In this document: piece after piece, positions 34,631-43,643 of the stretch | How positions within the stretch are numbered: position 1 is the first letter of the stretch | How the letters are laid out: every line of letters begins with the position of its first letter | Origin: Biformimicrobium ophioploci | GTDB lineage: Bacteria; Pseudomonadota; Gammaproteobacteria; Pseudomonadales; Cellvibrionaceae | Assembly: GCF_030270605.1 (NCBI RefSeq) | Contig: NZ_BSYJ01000006.1 | Coordinates: forward strand, 62,001 to 126,000 | Length of the DNA: 64,000 bases | Direction of reading: 5' to 3' | Notes under the pieces: generated by a model | Databases searched by the model: none | Told to the model about the DNA's origin: nothing | Seen by the model: the letters and a program-made list of their open reading frames with translations, nothing else | Made by a program: the position numbers and the translations under genes

Positions 34631-36097
34631 ATGCTCGAACTTTCCAATCCTTCACTGCTGCGCTCGCAGTTGTTCATCAACGGCGAATGGGTAGACGCCG
34701 ATAGTGGCGCCACTATGGCGGTGCTCGATCCGGCTACAAAAGAAAGACTCATTGATATACCCAACGCCGGCGCGGGGGAAACCCGCCGCGCCATCGAAGC
34801 TGCAGACCAGGCTTTCAACAGCTGGAAAAATGTTACTGCAAAGGAACGTAGCGCCGTACTCAAGCGCTGGTTCCAGCTGATCATGGACAACCAGGAAGAC
34901 CTGGCACGGCTGATGACCGCCGAACAGGGCAAACCGCTTGGCGAATCCAGAGGCGAAGTCGGCTACGGCGCAGCCTTCGTAGAATGGTTCGCAGAGGAAG
35001 GACGCCGGGTCTACGGCGATACCATCGCTGCAAACAACCCGAACCAGCGCATTGTCACGCTCAAGCAGCCAGTTGGCGTGGTTGCAGCGATCACTCCGTG
35101 GAACTTCCCGATTGCGATGATTACCCGCAAGGTGGCCCCGGCGCTGGCGGCGGGCTGCACCATTGTCCTGAAGCCGGCGACGGAAACCCCACTCTGTGCA
35201 CTGGCTCTCTCCTGGCTTGGGGAGCAGGCCGGTATACCACCTGGCGTATTCAGTGTGGTGGCGGGTAACAAGGCACGAGAAATCGGCGGTGAGATGACTT
35301 CGAGTCCCATTGTGCGCAAGCTCACATTTACGGGCTCGACCGAGATCGGCAAGGTACTGATGGAGCAATGTGCCGGAACGGTAAAGAAAACCTCCATGGA
35401 GCTCGGTGGAAATGCACCGTTTATCGTCTTTGACGATGCCGACCTCGATGAGGCCGTTACGGGCCTGATCGCGTCCAAATTTCGCAATGCTGGCCAGACC
35501 TGCGTTTGCGCAAACCGAATCCTCGTGCAGGAGTCAGTCTACGAGGCTTTCGCGGATAAATTCATCACCGCTGTGAGTGCGCTCAAAGTCGGAAATGGAG
35601 CAGAGGAAGGTACCACCATCGGCCCGCTGATCAACGATGCTGCCTTTGAAAAGGTCAGCGCCATCGTCCGGCAGGCCACCAGCAACGGCGCAAAGGTCCT
35701 TATTGGTGGCCAGGGATCGAATTCCGAAACCGGTAATTTCTACGAGCCGACAGTTCTGTCTGATGTCGATGACAGCATGGACGTCTACCGGGAGGAAATT
35801 TTCGGCCCGGTCGCACCGCTGTTTAAATTCAAGACTGAAGAGGAAGCCATTCGCATCGGCAACGATACGCCTTACGGTTTGTCGGCCTATTTCTACGCCC
35901 GTGATATCGGCAGGATCTGGCGGGTCAGCGAAGGCCTGGACTACGGCATCGTGGGCATCAATGAGGGCATTATCTCTACCGAAGTTGCCCCCTTTGGCGG
36001 CGTGAAGGAGTCCGGCATTGGCCGCGAAGGCTCAAAGTACGGCATCGATGATTACCTGGAAATCAAGTACCTGTGCATGGGTGGCGTCAACAAGTGA
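34631..36097 (+). CDS. Aldehyde dehydrogenase (succinate-semialdehyde dehydrogenase-like)
   Basis: A 488-residue NAD(P)-dependent aldehyde dehydrogenase. Motifs are TPWNFP, the cofactor glutamate segment MELGGNAPFIVFDDAD, the catalytic cysteine C291 in NAGQTCVCAN, and EIFGPVAPL near the C-terminus. Similarity in length and motifs is to GabD-type enzymes, but substrate specificity cannot be read. Start ATG at 34631 follows GGGGTGGGCAA. It lies 43 bp after the molybdopterin enzyme in the same orientation. It probably oxidises an aldehyde made by oxidative cleavage. Confidence 0.94.
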   Translation: MLELSNPSLLRSQLFINGEWVDADSGATMAVLDPATKERLIDIPNAGAGETRRAIEAADQAFNSWKNVTAKERSAVLKRWFQLIMDNQEDLARLMTAEQGKPLGESRGEVGYGAAFVEWFAEEGRRVYGDTIAANNPNQRIVTLKQPVGVVAAITPWNFPIAMITRKVAPALAAGCTIVLKPATETPLCALALSWLGEQAGIPPGVFSVVAGNKAREIGGEMTSSPIVRKLTFTGSTEIGKVLMEQCAGTVKKTSMELGGNAPFIVFDDADLDEAVTGLIASKFRNAGQTCVCANRILVQESVYEAFADKFITAVSALKVGNGAEEGTTIGPLINDAAFEKVSAIVRQATSNGAKVLIGGQGSNSETGNFYEPTVLSDVDDSMDVYREEIFGPVAPLFKFKTEEEAIRIGNDTPYGLSAYFYARDIGRIWRVSEGLDYGIVGINEGIISTEVAPFGGVKESGIGREGSKYGIDDYLEIKYLCMGGVNK

Positions 36098-36210
36098 CCC
36101 CGAAAAGGGCATTAACTTACTATTTTGGTGCGTCCGCGAAAGCTCAACTGATTGAAAATTGTAGCTTTTTTCAGGCTGCTTTTCGTTTATACTGGCGTCT
36201 ACAACTGTTG

Positions 36211-36228
36211 AAACAGTCCGGACTGTTT
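36211..36228. promoter_or_regulatory. Operator-like palindrome, 2-bp spacer, perfect (site 8), at the TetR gene
   Basis: AAACAGTC and GACTGTTT flank CG, giving an exact 18-bp palindrome 30 bp upstream of the TetR start. A second, overlapping inverted repeat (ACTGTT-GA-AACAGT) begins seven bases to its left. Autoregulation is the natural reading, and this ties the locus-wide motif to this regulator. Confidence 0.8.
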
Positions 36229-36257
36229 TTAAAGTCCGACCGGGGAACACAAGAAAA

Positions 36258-36947
36258 ATGGCCGCTGTAAAGACCAGAAAAACCAAAGAGCTACCTGACG
36301 AGGGCGCCAGCTGGCAGTCCCGTAAAAGCGCGATGACACGCGACCGCATCCTGGAAGCCGCTATCGATTGCTTTATCAATCTGGGCTATTCCAGCGTAAC
36401 GACTGCAAAAGTTGCAGACAACGCGGGAGTATCCCGTGGCGCAATGCTGCATCACTTCCCCTCCAAGACCGAGCTGATTCAGGCAGCGGTAGAGTACCTG
36501 CAGGGGAAATTGCTCGACGATTATAGCCAGAAGGTCGCACTTATCCCCAAGAAGCTTTCTGGCAAAGATCGTCGCCGCGCAGGCCTGGATGCATACTGGA
36601 GTTACCTGACCGGCGACCTGTTTACTGTCTACCATGAACTCTGTGTGGCAGGCCGCACTGACGAAGAGTTAAAGGGTATCATCGAAGTCGCGGCAGCGCG
36701 CTTTGAAGAACACGCCTACGAATCGAACAAGGAGATGTTCAAGGAGTGGAATGACCGCGGTGACCTCTACTTGCTCGCCATGGACATTACCAAGTTCCTG
36801 ATGGAAGGTATGGCCGTTGGCCAGTGGGGCAGGGACAAGGACAAACGCGTCAATCGCCTGCTGGACTACCTCGGAGACCGTCTCGAAGAAATTTTTTCAG
36901 ATGAAGGTCCCTCAGCCATCGCCAGGCACTCCGCACGTCGGAGCTAG
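36258..36947 (+). CDS. TetR-family transcriptional regulator
   Basis: A 229-residue TetR regulator. The helix-turn-helix lies at about residues 45-70 (VTTAKVADNAGVSRGAMLHHF), after a long basic N-terminal extension; the ligand-binding domain follows. It is the only TetR gene in the window. A perfect palindrome of the shared motif sits 30 bp upstream. Likely a ligand-released repressor of the catabolic locus between 1.5 and 47 kb and of itself. The start at 36258 has no strong ribosome site (GGGGAACACAAGAAAA). The inducer is presumably a pathway substrate or CoA ester. Confidence 0.95.
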   Translation: MAAVKTRKTKELPDEGASWQSRKSAMTRDRILEAAIDCFINLGYSSVTTAKVADNAGVSRGAMLHHFPSKTELIQAAVEYLQGKLLDDYSQKVALIPKKLSGKDRRRAGLDAYWSYLTGDLFTVYHELCVAGRTDEELKGIIEVAAARFEEHAYESNKEMFKEWNDRGDLYLLAMDITKFLMEGMAVGQWGRDKDKRVNRLLDYLGDRLEEIFSDEGPSAIARHSARRS

Positions 36948-36965
36948 CTTGTACCAGAAAGCCTG

Positions 36966-36991
36966 AAAAAACCCGCGATGCGGGTTTTTTT
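36966..36991. terminator. Bidirectional rho-independent terminator
   Basis: AAACCCGC pairs with GCGGGTTT around GAT. T-runs on both strands flank it (AAAAAA to the left, TTTTTT to the right). It lies between the convergent TetR gene and acyl-CoA dehydrogenase. Confidence 0.93.
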
Positions 36992-37015
36992 ATTTCTGCG
37001 AGTTCTTTTTTGATA

Positions 37016-38131
37016 TCAGCCTGCCAGCTGCATGTACTTTTCCAGGTAATAGTCTTCGTCGCCGTACAACATACCCAGCAAATGCAAGCGCTTGAAGTGA
37101 TGGCCGACATCCAGCTCGTCCGTCATGCCGATACCACCATGTAACTGCACAGCCTCCTGTGAAACCAGGCGACCCGCTTCTGCAATTTTTACCTTTAGTG
37201 CCGCACAGGCCTGCATAGCCTCAGCACTCCCCTCGTCCAGAAGGATCGCCGCGTTAAACAGTAGCGCCCTCGTTTCCTCCACCTTCAGGTACATATCCGC
37301 CATCCGGTGCTGCAGCGCCTGAAACTTGCCTATGGGCTGCCCAAACTGCTCTCGAGTCTTCGTATATTCGACAGTTGTCTGCAGTAGCACCTGCATGGAG
37401 CCAAGAGCCTCTCCGCCCATCGCCACGATACTCTTCGCCAGCACATCTTCTATGTATGAGACTGCTTTACCCGCTTCGCCGAGCATTTGCCCCGCTTCCA
37501 GCAGGACGCCATTAAACTCCACATGGGCGCCACGGCTCCCATCCACTGCGGTAAACTCCTTACGTCTGACGCCCTCGAGGCTGGTATCGACGATAAACAG
37601 GCTCAGCCCCTCGACAGTCAGGGCACTCACGATGAGGAAGTTTGCACAGTGACCGTTCAGAACCGAGATCTTGCCACCATCCAGGCGAAACCCAGCGTCG
37701 ACAGCCTCGGCCCGGCAGCTAACCCGTGCCATATCATAGCCGCTATCGACTTCTGCAAAGGCGAACGCCCACTGCGCCTGACCACCGATAATGTCACCGA
37801 TATAGCGATCTTGTTGGGCGTCATCCCCTGCTTGCTGCAAGAAACCACCGCAGGTCACTGCAGTGCTCAGAAACGGGACCCTCAGTAAACCTTTCCCCAT
37901 GGCCTCCGTCATGACCATCAGATCGACCGCGCCACCGCCGAATCCGCCCTGCTCCTCACTAAACGGCATGCACAGCCAGCCCAGCTCGGCAAACTGATCC
38001 CAGGTTCCAGGATCGAACCCCTTCTCACCCTTGATTACACGCCGGTGCGTCTCAACATCACAATTGTCGCGCACAAACTTATCAATACTGTCACGCAGCA
38101 TCGCCTGTTCTTCAGTCAGTGAAAAGTCCAT
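37016..38131 (-). CDS. Acyl-CoA dehydrogenase
   Basis: A 371-residue FAD-dependent acyl-CoA dehydrogenase. N-terminal FSLTEEQAMLRDSIDKF, the mid-domain FAFAEVDSGYDMARV and the C-terminal QLHGGIGMTDELDVG are typical. The usual catalytic glutamate segment is not obvious to me, and the mid-region is more divergent than in the enzyme at 50854, so substrate may be unusual. Start at 38131 (MDFSLTEEQ) follows GGGAAGGCT; the longer frame to 38245 overlaps the operator. It is divergent from the operon starting with the aldehyde dehydrogenase, sharing operator site 9. Confidence 0.9.
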   Translation of the reverse strand: MDFSLTEEQAMLRDSIDKFVRDNCDVETHRRVIKGEKGFDPGTWDQFAELGWLCMPFSEEQGGFGGGAVDLMVMTEAMGKGLLRVPFLSTAVTCGGFLQQAGDDAQQDRYIGDIIGGQAQWAFAFAEVDSGYDMARVSCRAEAVDAGFRLDGGKISVLNGHCANFLIVSALTVEGLSLFIVDTSLEGVRRKEFTAVDGSRGAHVEFNGVLLEAGQMLGEAGKAVSYIEDVLAKSIVAMGGEALGSMQVLLQTTVEYTKTREQFGQPIGKFQALQHRMADMYLKVEETRALLFNAAILLDEGSAEAMQACAALKVKIAEAGRLVSQEAVQLHGGIGMTDELDVGHHFKRLHLLGMLYGDEDYYLEKYMQLAG

Positions 38132-38239
38132 AGCCTTCCCGGTCCGAAAATAGGATAAAACATGCATTGAGTTCTGGTCAGGCAAGCCTGCAGCCTGCCC
38201 ATACCGATACGCAATCATCCTAACAAAGGAAAATCCATA

Positions 38240-38261
38240 AAACAATCAGGTTGTACTGTTT
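38240..38261. promoter_or_regulatory. Operator-like palindrome, 6-bp spacer (site 9)
   Basis: Arms AAACAATC and TACTGTTT with spacer AGGTTG. The arms are the same as at site 1, 36 kb away. It lies between the divergent acyl-CoA dehydrogenase (start 38131) and the aldehyde dehydrogenase operon (start 38349) and could control both. Confidence 0.75.
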
Positions 38262-38348
38262 TCTTTCTGGCAATATTCCCTTAGACTCGAACAGTGAAAG
38301 GCACACCGAGCCAAGGTGGCACGAACGTACAGCCGGGAGAACGTTACC

Positions 38349-39800
38349 ATGAACGCGATCAACCAACCCGAAGCCGATATCGCCAGCGCGCTTGGCAGTA
38401 TCCTCAATGCACAAAAGGCCGCGGCCACCAGTGAAGGCGCGGTTAATGCTGCCACCCGAATCGACCGGATCGAGCGCGCGATCCAGCAGCTCCGGAAGTA
38501 TCAGGAGCAACTCGCCGATGCGATGAGTTCCGACTTTGGTCACCGCTCATGCCAGAGCAGCAAACTGATGGATGTGGCAGCGGGTATTGCCCCACTGGTG
38601 CACGCCAAGAAGCATGTCAAAAAGTGGATGCGCCCGGAAAAACGCAAGACCCTGTTTCCACTGAACCTGTTCGGTGCGCGCTCCCGTGTCGAATACCAAC
38701 CACTGGGCTCCGTCGGCATTATCAGCCCCTGGAATTTCCCTGTGAACCTGGCCTTCGCGCCGCTCGCACAGGTTCTGGCAGCAGGCAACCGGGCCATGAT
38801 CAAGCCCTCTGAATTTACACCCGCGACGTCCGAGCTGATGCGGGAAATCATAGCCGAGGCTTTTGACCCAACGGAAATCAGTGTGGTGACCGGCGGCCCC
38901 GAAGTTGGCCAGGCCTTCAGTGCCCTGCCCTTTGAACACCTTATCTTTACCGGCGCCACATCGATCGCGCGTCATGTAATGGCCGCAGCCGCGAAAAATC
39001 TGGTACCGGTCACTCTAGAACTCGGCGGTAAGTCCCCCGTCATTATCGGTGATACTGCAGATGTCGGCCTTGCCTGTGATCGCATCATGTGGGGCAAGAT
39101 CACAAATGCCGGGCAGATCTGCCTGGCCCCAGACTACTGTTTCGTTCCTGAAGCAAAGCTTGAGGCCTATGTAGAGGGGTTCAAGGCATCGGTCGCCAAA
39201 ATGCTGCCGAGCCTGCTGCGAAACCCGGATTACACTTCGGTAATCAACGAGCGCCACTACCAGCGCCTGCAGGGCTATCTGACAGATGCAGCTGACAAAG
39301 GCGCGACCCTGGTGGAAATCAACCCTGCCAACGAGGTCTTTTCCTCTCAGCGACACTTCAAGATACCACCAACGCTGATCCTGGATGCCACCGACGACAT
39401 GCTGGTGATGCAGGAAGAGATATTCGGCCCTCTCATGCCGGTGCGGACCTACAAGCACCTCGATGCAGCGATCGAGTACATCAACTCGAAGCCTCGTCCG
39501 CTCGGACTCTATTATTTCGGCAACAGCAACACCGAGGAACGGGACATTCTGGACAAGACCGTATCCGGCGGTGTGACCATCAACGACGTATTGATGCATG
39601 TTGCCCAGGAAGACCTGCCGTTTGGTGGTGTTGGCCCGAGTGGAATGGGTGCCTATCACGGATTCGAAGGGTTCAAGACCTTCAGCCATGCGAAGTCTAT
39701 CTATACCCAGACCCGCATGGATGTCGCGGCCATGACAGGCATGAGCCCGCCGTTCAATGAAAAGACTGAGAAAACTATTCAGCAGATGCTAAAGGGATAG
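38349..39800 (+). CDS. Aldehyde dehydrogenase (coniferyl-aldehyde-dehydrogenase-like, ALDH3 type)
   Basis: A 483-residue aldehyde dehydrogenase, with SPWNFP, LELGGKSPVI, catalytic C258 (NAGQICLAPDY) and EEIFGPLMPV. The C-terminal segment QEDLPFGGVGPSGMGAYHG is typical of the coniferyl aldehyde dehydrogenase branch. It is related only at family level to the enzyme at 34631. Start at 38349 follows GGGAGAACGTTACC. It is first in the eight-gene plus-strand operon and would oxidise an aldehyde to the acid before CoA ligation. Confidence 0.94.
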   Translation: MNAINQPEADIASALGSILNAQKAAATSEGAVNAATRIDRIERAIQQLRKYQEQLADAMSSDFGHRSCQSSKLMDVAAGIAPLVHAKKHVKKWMRPEKRKTLFPLNLFGARSRVEYQPLGSVGIISPWNFPVNLAFAPLAQVLAAGNRAMIKPSEFTPATSELMREIIAEAFDPTEISVVTGGPEVGQAFSALPFEHLIFTGATSIARHVMAAAAKNLVPVTLELGGKSPVIIGDTADVGLACDRIMWGKITNAGQICLAPDYCFVPEAKLEAYVEGFKASVAKMLPSLLRNPDYTSVINERHYQRLQGYLTDAADKGATLVEINPANEVFSSQRHFKIPPTLILDATDDMLVMQEEIFGPLMPVRTYKHLDAAIEYINSKPRPLGLYYFGNSNTEERDILDKTVSGGVTINDVLMHVAQEDLPFGGVGPSGMGAYHGFEGFKTFSHAKSIYTQTRMDVAAMTGMSPPFNEKTEKTIQQMLKG

Positions 39801-39884
39801 TCCACAGCAACGGGGAAACCACGCGTCCGGCTTGTCGGGCGCGCTGATCGATACCGATAAAACGGAAAACAAGAAGGTAGCGCT

Positions 39885-41273
39885 ATGGCCGATTACAAGG
39901 TTTGGGAATGTCTGGTTTGTGGTTGGGTTTACGACGAGTCAAAGGGCTGGCCCGAAGATGGCATCGAAGCGGGCACCCGCTGGGAAGATGTACCGGAAGA
40001 CTGGCTTTGCCCGGAGTGCGGTGTTGGCAAAGATGACTTTGAAATGATACTGGTGGAAGAGGCCGAGTCCAGCAGCACCGACTCTGAAGAACAGGCAGAG
40101 GCCGAAATAGCGGTCAATTCGGCACCCGTGGTCATCATCGGCTCAGGACTGGCGGGCTATAACCTGGTGAGGGAACTGCGCAAGCTAGATGCCGCTACTC
40201 CGCTAACTGTCATTACATCAGATGACGGCTGTTTCTATTCAAAACCCCTGATTTCTACCGGCTTTCACAAAGGCAAAAGCGCTGACGAGATGGCTACCGC
40301 CAGCGCTGCGGAGATGGAAGCCACCTACAATATCTCCGTACGCACTTTCTCAACCGTTACCGCCATCGACAGCAGCGCCCAGACATTGGAGGTCAATGGC
40401 CAACAATTGAGCTACAGCAAGCTGGTGCTTGCCAACGGCGCCAGCTGCATTGAGGCCCCACTTGCCGGTAAATGCAAAGACCAGGTCTACTCCGTCAATA
40501 ACCTGATGGACTATGCGCGCTTTCGTGCAGCCATGACCCGAGCGCGAAAAGCATTGATCATCGGTGCCGGACTGATCGGTTGTGAATATGCGAATGACCT
40601 CATTCAATCCGGCTATGAAGTCGAGGTTGTCGACCCACTCCCCATTCCCCTGGCCAATCTGCTGCCGCCCACGGCATCGCGCTCTGTTCAGATAGCCCTG
40701 GAGGCTGCCGGTGTTAAGTTCAACTTCGGCACGATTGTGAAGAGTGTAAACCGGGGCCGCAACGGGAGCGCTGTTTCCGCGAAACTGAGTGACGGTAAGA
40801 CCATCGATGCAGACATCGTACTGTCCGCCATCGGTGTAAGGCCCAGGACCGAAATTGCCAACGCGGCAGGCCTTGAGACCAACCGCGGCATTGTGGTTGA
40901 TCGTACCCTGCGGACTAGCGCACCCAATATTTATGCTCTCGGCGATTGCGCTGAAGTAGACGGTCACGTGCTGTACTACGTGGCGCCGCTCATGGCATCA
41001 GCCCGGGCACTGGCGAAAACGCTGACCGGCACGCCCACCGCAGTGCATTACGGCACCATGCCCGTAATTGTAAAGACGACCCTGTTCCCGGTTGTGGCAA
41101 ACCCACCCGCCGCGAGCATCGAGGGCGAATGGGCGATAGAAGAAAGTACAACCAAGGGTGTCAAGGCAGTATTCAAGGCAACCAATGGTGAAATCGCAGG
41201 CTTTGCACTGACCGGGGAATGCACCAAGGAGAGGGATAACCTCGCCGGCCTGACACTTCCGATTATGGCCTGA
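39885..41273 (+). CDS. Rubredoxin-rubredoxin reductase fusion
   Basis: A 462-residue protein. Residues 1-55 are a rubredoxin with iron ligands C9, C12, C42 and C45 (CLVCG and CPECG). An acidic linker rich in E and S (about 57-78) follows. The rest is an FAD/NAD(P)-dependent reductase with FAD motif [14 protein letters not shown] motif [12 protein letters not shown] and the GD motif [11 protein letters not shown]. It moves electrons from NAD(P)H to a rubredoxin-dependent acceptor in a single chain. Rubredoxin systems usually serve AlkB-type hydroxylases, but none is in the window. It is the only dedicated electron-transfer protein here, so it may supply the P450s or Rieske enzymes, or an oxygenase elsewhere. 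Confidence 0.93.
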   Translation: MADYKVWECLVCGWVYDESKGWPEDGIEAGTRWEDVPEDWLCPECGVGKDDFEMILVEEAESSSTDSEEQAEAEIAVNSAPVVIIGSGLAGYNLVRELRKLDAATPLTVITSDDGCFYSKPLISTGFHKGKSADEMATASAAEMEATYNISVRTFSTVTAIDSSAQTLEVNGQQLSYSKLVLANGASCIEAPLAGKCKDQVYSVNNLMDYARFRAAMTRARKALIIGAGLIGCEYANDLIQSGYEVEVVDPLPIPLANLLPPTASRSVQIALEAAGVKFNFGTIVKSVNRGRNGSAVSAKLSDGKTIDADIVLSAIGVRPRTEIANAAGLETNRGIVVDRTLRTSAPNIYALGDCAEVDGHVLYYVAPLMASARALAKTLTGTPTAVHYGTMPVIVKTTLFPVVANPPAASIEGEWAIEESTTKGVKAVFKATNGEIAGFALTGECTKERDNLAGLTLPIMA

Positions 41274-41296
41274 CCCGGCAATTTAGTGGAGACCCC

Positions 41297-42517
41297 ATGC
41301 AAGAATTCAGCTTCAAATCCAGGCAGCTACAGGCGCAGCTCAGCGGCTTTATGGATGAGCATATCTATCCGAATGAGCAGGCCTACGCCAGCCAGCTGCA
41401 TGCGGCGCAGAATCGATTTGCCCCCCTGCCCCTCATGGATGCACTCAAGACGAAAGCCAAAGCACAGGGCCTCTGGAACCTGTTCGTACCGGAGAACCAC
41501 GCGCAGTACAGCCAGCACGGTGGCCTGAGCAATTATGATTACGCCCCGCTTGCAGAGATGATGGGCCGGGTACTCTGGTCCCCGGAGGTGTTCAACTGCA
41601 ACGCACCGGATACCGGCAACATGGAAGTGTTCATGAAGTATGCCACCCCGGCGCAGCAGGAGCAGTGGCTGATCCCTCTGCTGGAAGGCGAGATTCGCTC
41701 TTCCTATGCCATGACTGAGCCCCAGGTCGCCTCCAGCGATGCGACCAACATCGAGCTGCGTATTACCCGGGAAGGTGAGGAATGGGTACTCAATGGGCGC
41801 AAATGGTTTATCACCGGCGCCATGTATGAGCGGACGCGGATCTTCATCGTAATGGGCAAGTCCGACCCGGACAATCCCGACAGGCACAGGCAACAGACTC
41901 AGATACTGGTACCCAAGGAAACTCCCGGGGTAAAGCTCATCCGGCCGCTTACCACACTGGGCTACGACGATGCGCCGATCGGCCATGCCGAAATTCAGTT
42001 CGACAATGTCCGTGTACCATTGGAAAACGTCCTGCTTGGTGAAGGCCGCGGCTTTGAAATCGCCCAGGGACGCCTTGGGCCTGGCCGTATCCATCACTGC
42101 ATGCGCCTGATTGGCGCCGCGCAACGATCACTGGAACTGGCCTGTCGCCGCGCTTCCAGCCGCTCTACCTTCGGGCGCCCGCTCAGCAAGCACCAGTCGG
42201 TACGCGAGGATATTGCAAAAAGTTTTTCCGAAATCGAGATGGCGCGCCTGCTGGTCCTGAAGACGTGTAAAAAAATGGACGAGGAAGGGGTTCCTGCCAG
42301 TGTGGATATGATTGCCGCCAGCAAAACAACAGTGCCTTTACTGGTACAGAATGTCATCGACCGGTGCATGCAACTGCATGGCGCGGGCGGACTGACCGAA
42401 GACTACTTCATGGCGGAAGCATTCAATTATGCCCGCTGGTGCCGCCAGGCAGACGGCCCGGACCAGGTGCACCAGATGGCACTGGGAAAGAAAATTATCG
42501 AACGCTACGCCGGATAA
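41297..42517 (+). CDS. Acyl-CoA dehydrogenase, ACAD10/11-LvaC type
   Basis: A 406-residue dehydrogenase whose C-terminal QLHGAGGLTEDYFMAEAF, MTEPQVASSDATNIEL and GRIHHCMRLIGAAQRSLE segments match the ACAD11/ACAD10 branch. It lies 25 bp before an APH-type kinase gene. In Pseudomonas putida (LvaA/LvaC) and in mammalian ACAD10/11, such a pair turns 4-hydroxyacyl-CoA into a phosphorylated form and then an enoyl-CoA. The same reaction is the likely role here; that is inference from family and pairing. Start ATG at 41297, after GTGGAGACCCC. Confidence 0.92.
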   Translation: MQEFSFKSRQLQAQLSGFMDEHIYPNEQAYASQLHAAQNRFAPLPLMDALKTKAKAQGLWNLFVPENHAQYSQHGGLSNYDYAPLAEMMGRVLWSPEVFNCNAPDTGNMEVFMKYATPAQQEQWLIPLLEGEIRSSYAMTEPQVASSDATNIELRITREGEEWVLNGRKWFITGAMYERTRIFIVMGKSDPDNPDRHRQQTQILVPKETPGVKLIRPLTTLGYDDAPIGHAEIQFDNVRVPLENVLLGEGRGFEIAQGRLGPGRIHHCMRLIGAAQRSLELACRRASSRSTFGRPLSKHQSVREDIAKSFSEIEMARLLVLKTCKKMDEEGVPASVDMIAASKTTVPLLVQNVIDRCMQLHGAGGLTEDYFMAEAFNYARWCRQADGPDQVHQMALGKKIIERYAG

Positions 42518-42542
42518 TGGCGCGCACGCGGAGGCTTTACGC

Positions 42543-43598
42543 ATGACCATGATTGCAGCCGATGTTGAAACCAATCTTGAAAACACGGTTAAAGCAAATG
42601 CTCTGAGCCAGTACCTGGAGCAACATGTCCCAGGGTTTGAAGGGCCCATTGCACTTGAGAAATTCACCGGTGGGCAATCCAACCCCACTTATATGGTCCA
42701 GGCATCCAGTGGCAAGTATGTGTTGCGAAGAAAGCCCTCTGGAGACCTGCTCAAGTCCGCACACGCCGTGGACAGGGAATTCCGTGTGATGTCTGCACTC
42801 GCGAACAGTGCAGTCCCTGTTGCCGGAACCTACCACCTTTGCTGCGATGAAAACGTCGTCGGCAGCATGTTTTACCTGATGGAGTTCATTGACGGGCGCG
42901 TGTTCTGGGATCCTGCTCTGCCGGGGGTGGACCCCGCCCAACGCGCCGCAATCTACTCGGAGATGAACCGGGTATTGGCAGCGCTGCACAGCATCGATAT
43001 CGAAGCAGCTGGTCTCTCTGACTACGGCAGGCCCGGAAACTATTTCGAACGCCAGGTTGGCCGCTGGACGAGACAGTACCGCGCCTCTGAAACGGAAAGG
43101 ATTCCAGCCATGGAGACGCTGATAAGCTGGTTGCCGGAAAACCTGCCCACTGACGACGGCAGAGTGTCTCTTGTGCACGGTGATTTCCGTCTCGACAATA
43201 TGTTGTTCCACCCCACGGAATCCAGGGTTCTCGCGCTGGTAGACTGGGAACTATCCACCCTCGGCCACCCCTTCGCAGACCTCGCCTATCAGTGTATGCA
43301 ATTGCGCATGCCCCATGATGGCATCATGCCAGGCCTTGGAGGAATGGACCGGAAAGCCCTTGGCATACCGACCGAGCAGGAATATCTTGCGGAATACTGC
43401 AAACGCATGGATATTGAGCATATTCCTAACTGGAGCTTTTACCTGGCATTCAGCTTTTTCCGGTTCGCTGCGATTCTGCAGGGAGTCAAGAAACGTGCAA
43501 TCGACGGCAATGCCTCCAGCGAAAAAGCCCATAAAATGGGTGCGCTGGTGAAGCCACTGGCAGACATGGGGCTGGACTCGGTATTGACCGCCTACTGA
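42543..43598 (+). CDS. APH-type phosphotransferase, probable hydroxyacyl-CoA kinase (LvaA-like)
   Basis: A 351-residue aminoglycoside-phosphotransferase-fold kinase. The catalytic loop HGDFRLDN carries D214 and N219, and the metal-binding motif is D234 in VDWELSTLG. The ATP loop FTGGQSNPTY is near residue 40. It directly follows the ACAD10/11-type dehydrogenase, the usual partner. The pair predicts phosphorylation of a 4-hydroxyacyl-CoA, not antibiotic resistance. The start at 42543 follows GGAGGCTTTACGC; the longer frame from 42429 overlaps the dehydrogenase. Confidence 0.92.
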   Translation: MTMIAADVETNLENTVKANALSQYLEQHVPGFEGPIALEKFTGGQSNPTYMVQASSGKYVLRRKPSGDLLKSAHAVDREFRVMSALANSAVPVAGTYHLCCDENVVGSMFYLMEFIDGRVFWDPALPGVDPAQRAAIYSEMNRVLAALHSIDIEAAGLSDYGRPGNYFERQVGRWTRQYRASETERIPAMETLISWLPENLPTDDGRVSLVHGDFRLDNMLFHPTESRVLALVDWELSTLGHPFADLAYQCMQLRMPHDGIMPGLGGMDRKALGIPTEQEYLAEYCKRMDIEHIPNWSFYLAFSFFRFAAILQGVKKRAIDGNASSEKAHKMGALVKPLADMGLDSVLTAY

Positions 43599-43643
43599 GA
43601 AAATCTAAACAACGGGCCACTCATAATAAAAATGGAGAGCGCC

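Noticed and set aside
42543-43598. Aminoglycoside resistance gene
   Set aside because: The kinase fold is shared, but the pairing with an ACAD10/11-type dehydrogenase in a catabolic operon points to hydroxyacyl-CoA phosphorylation.
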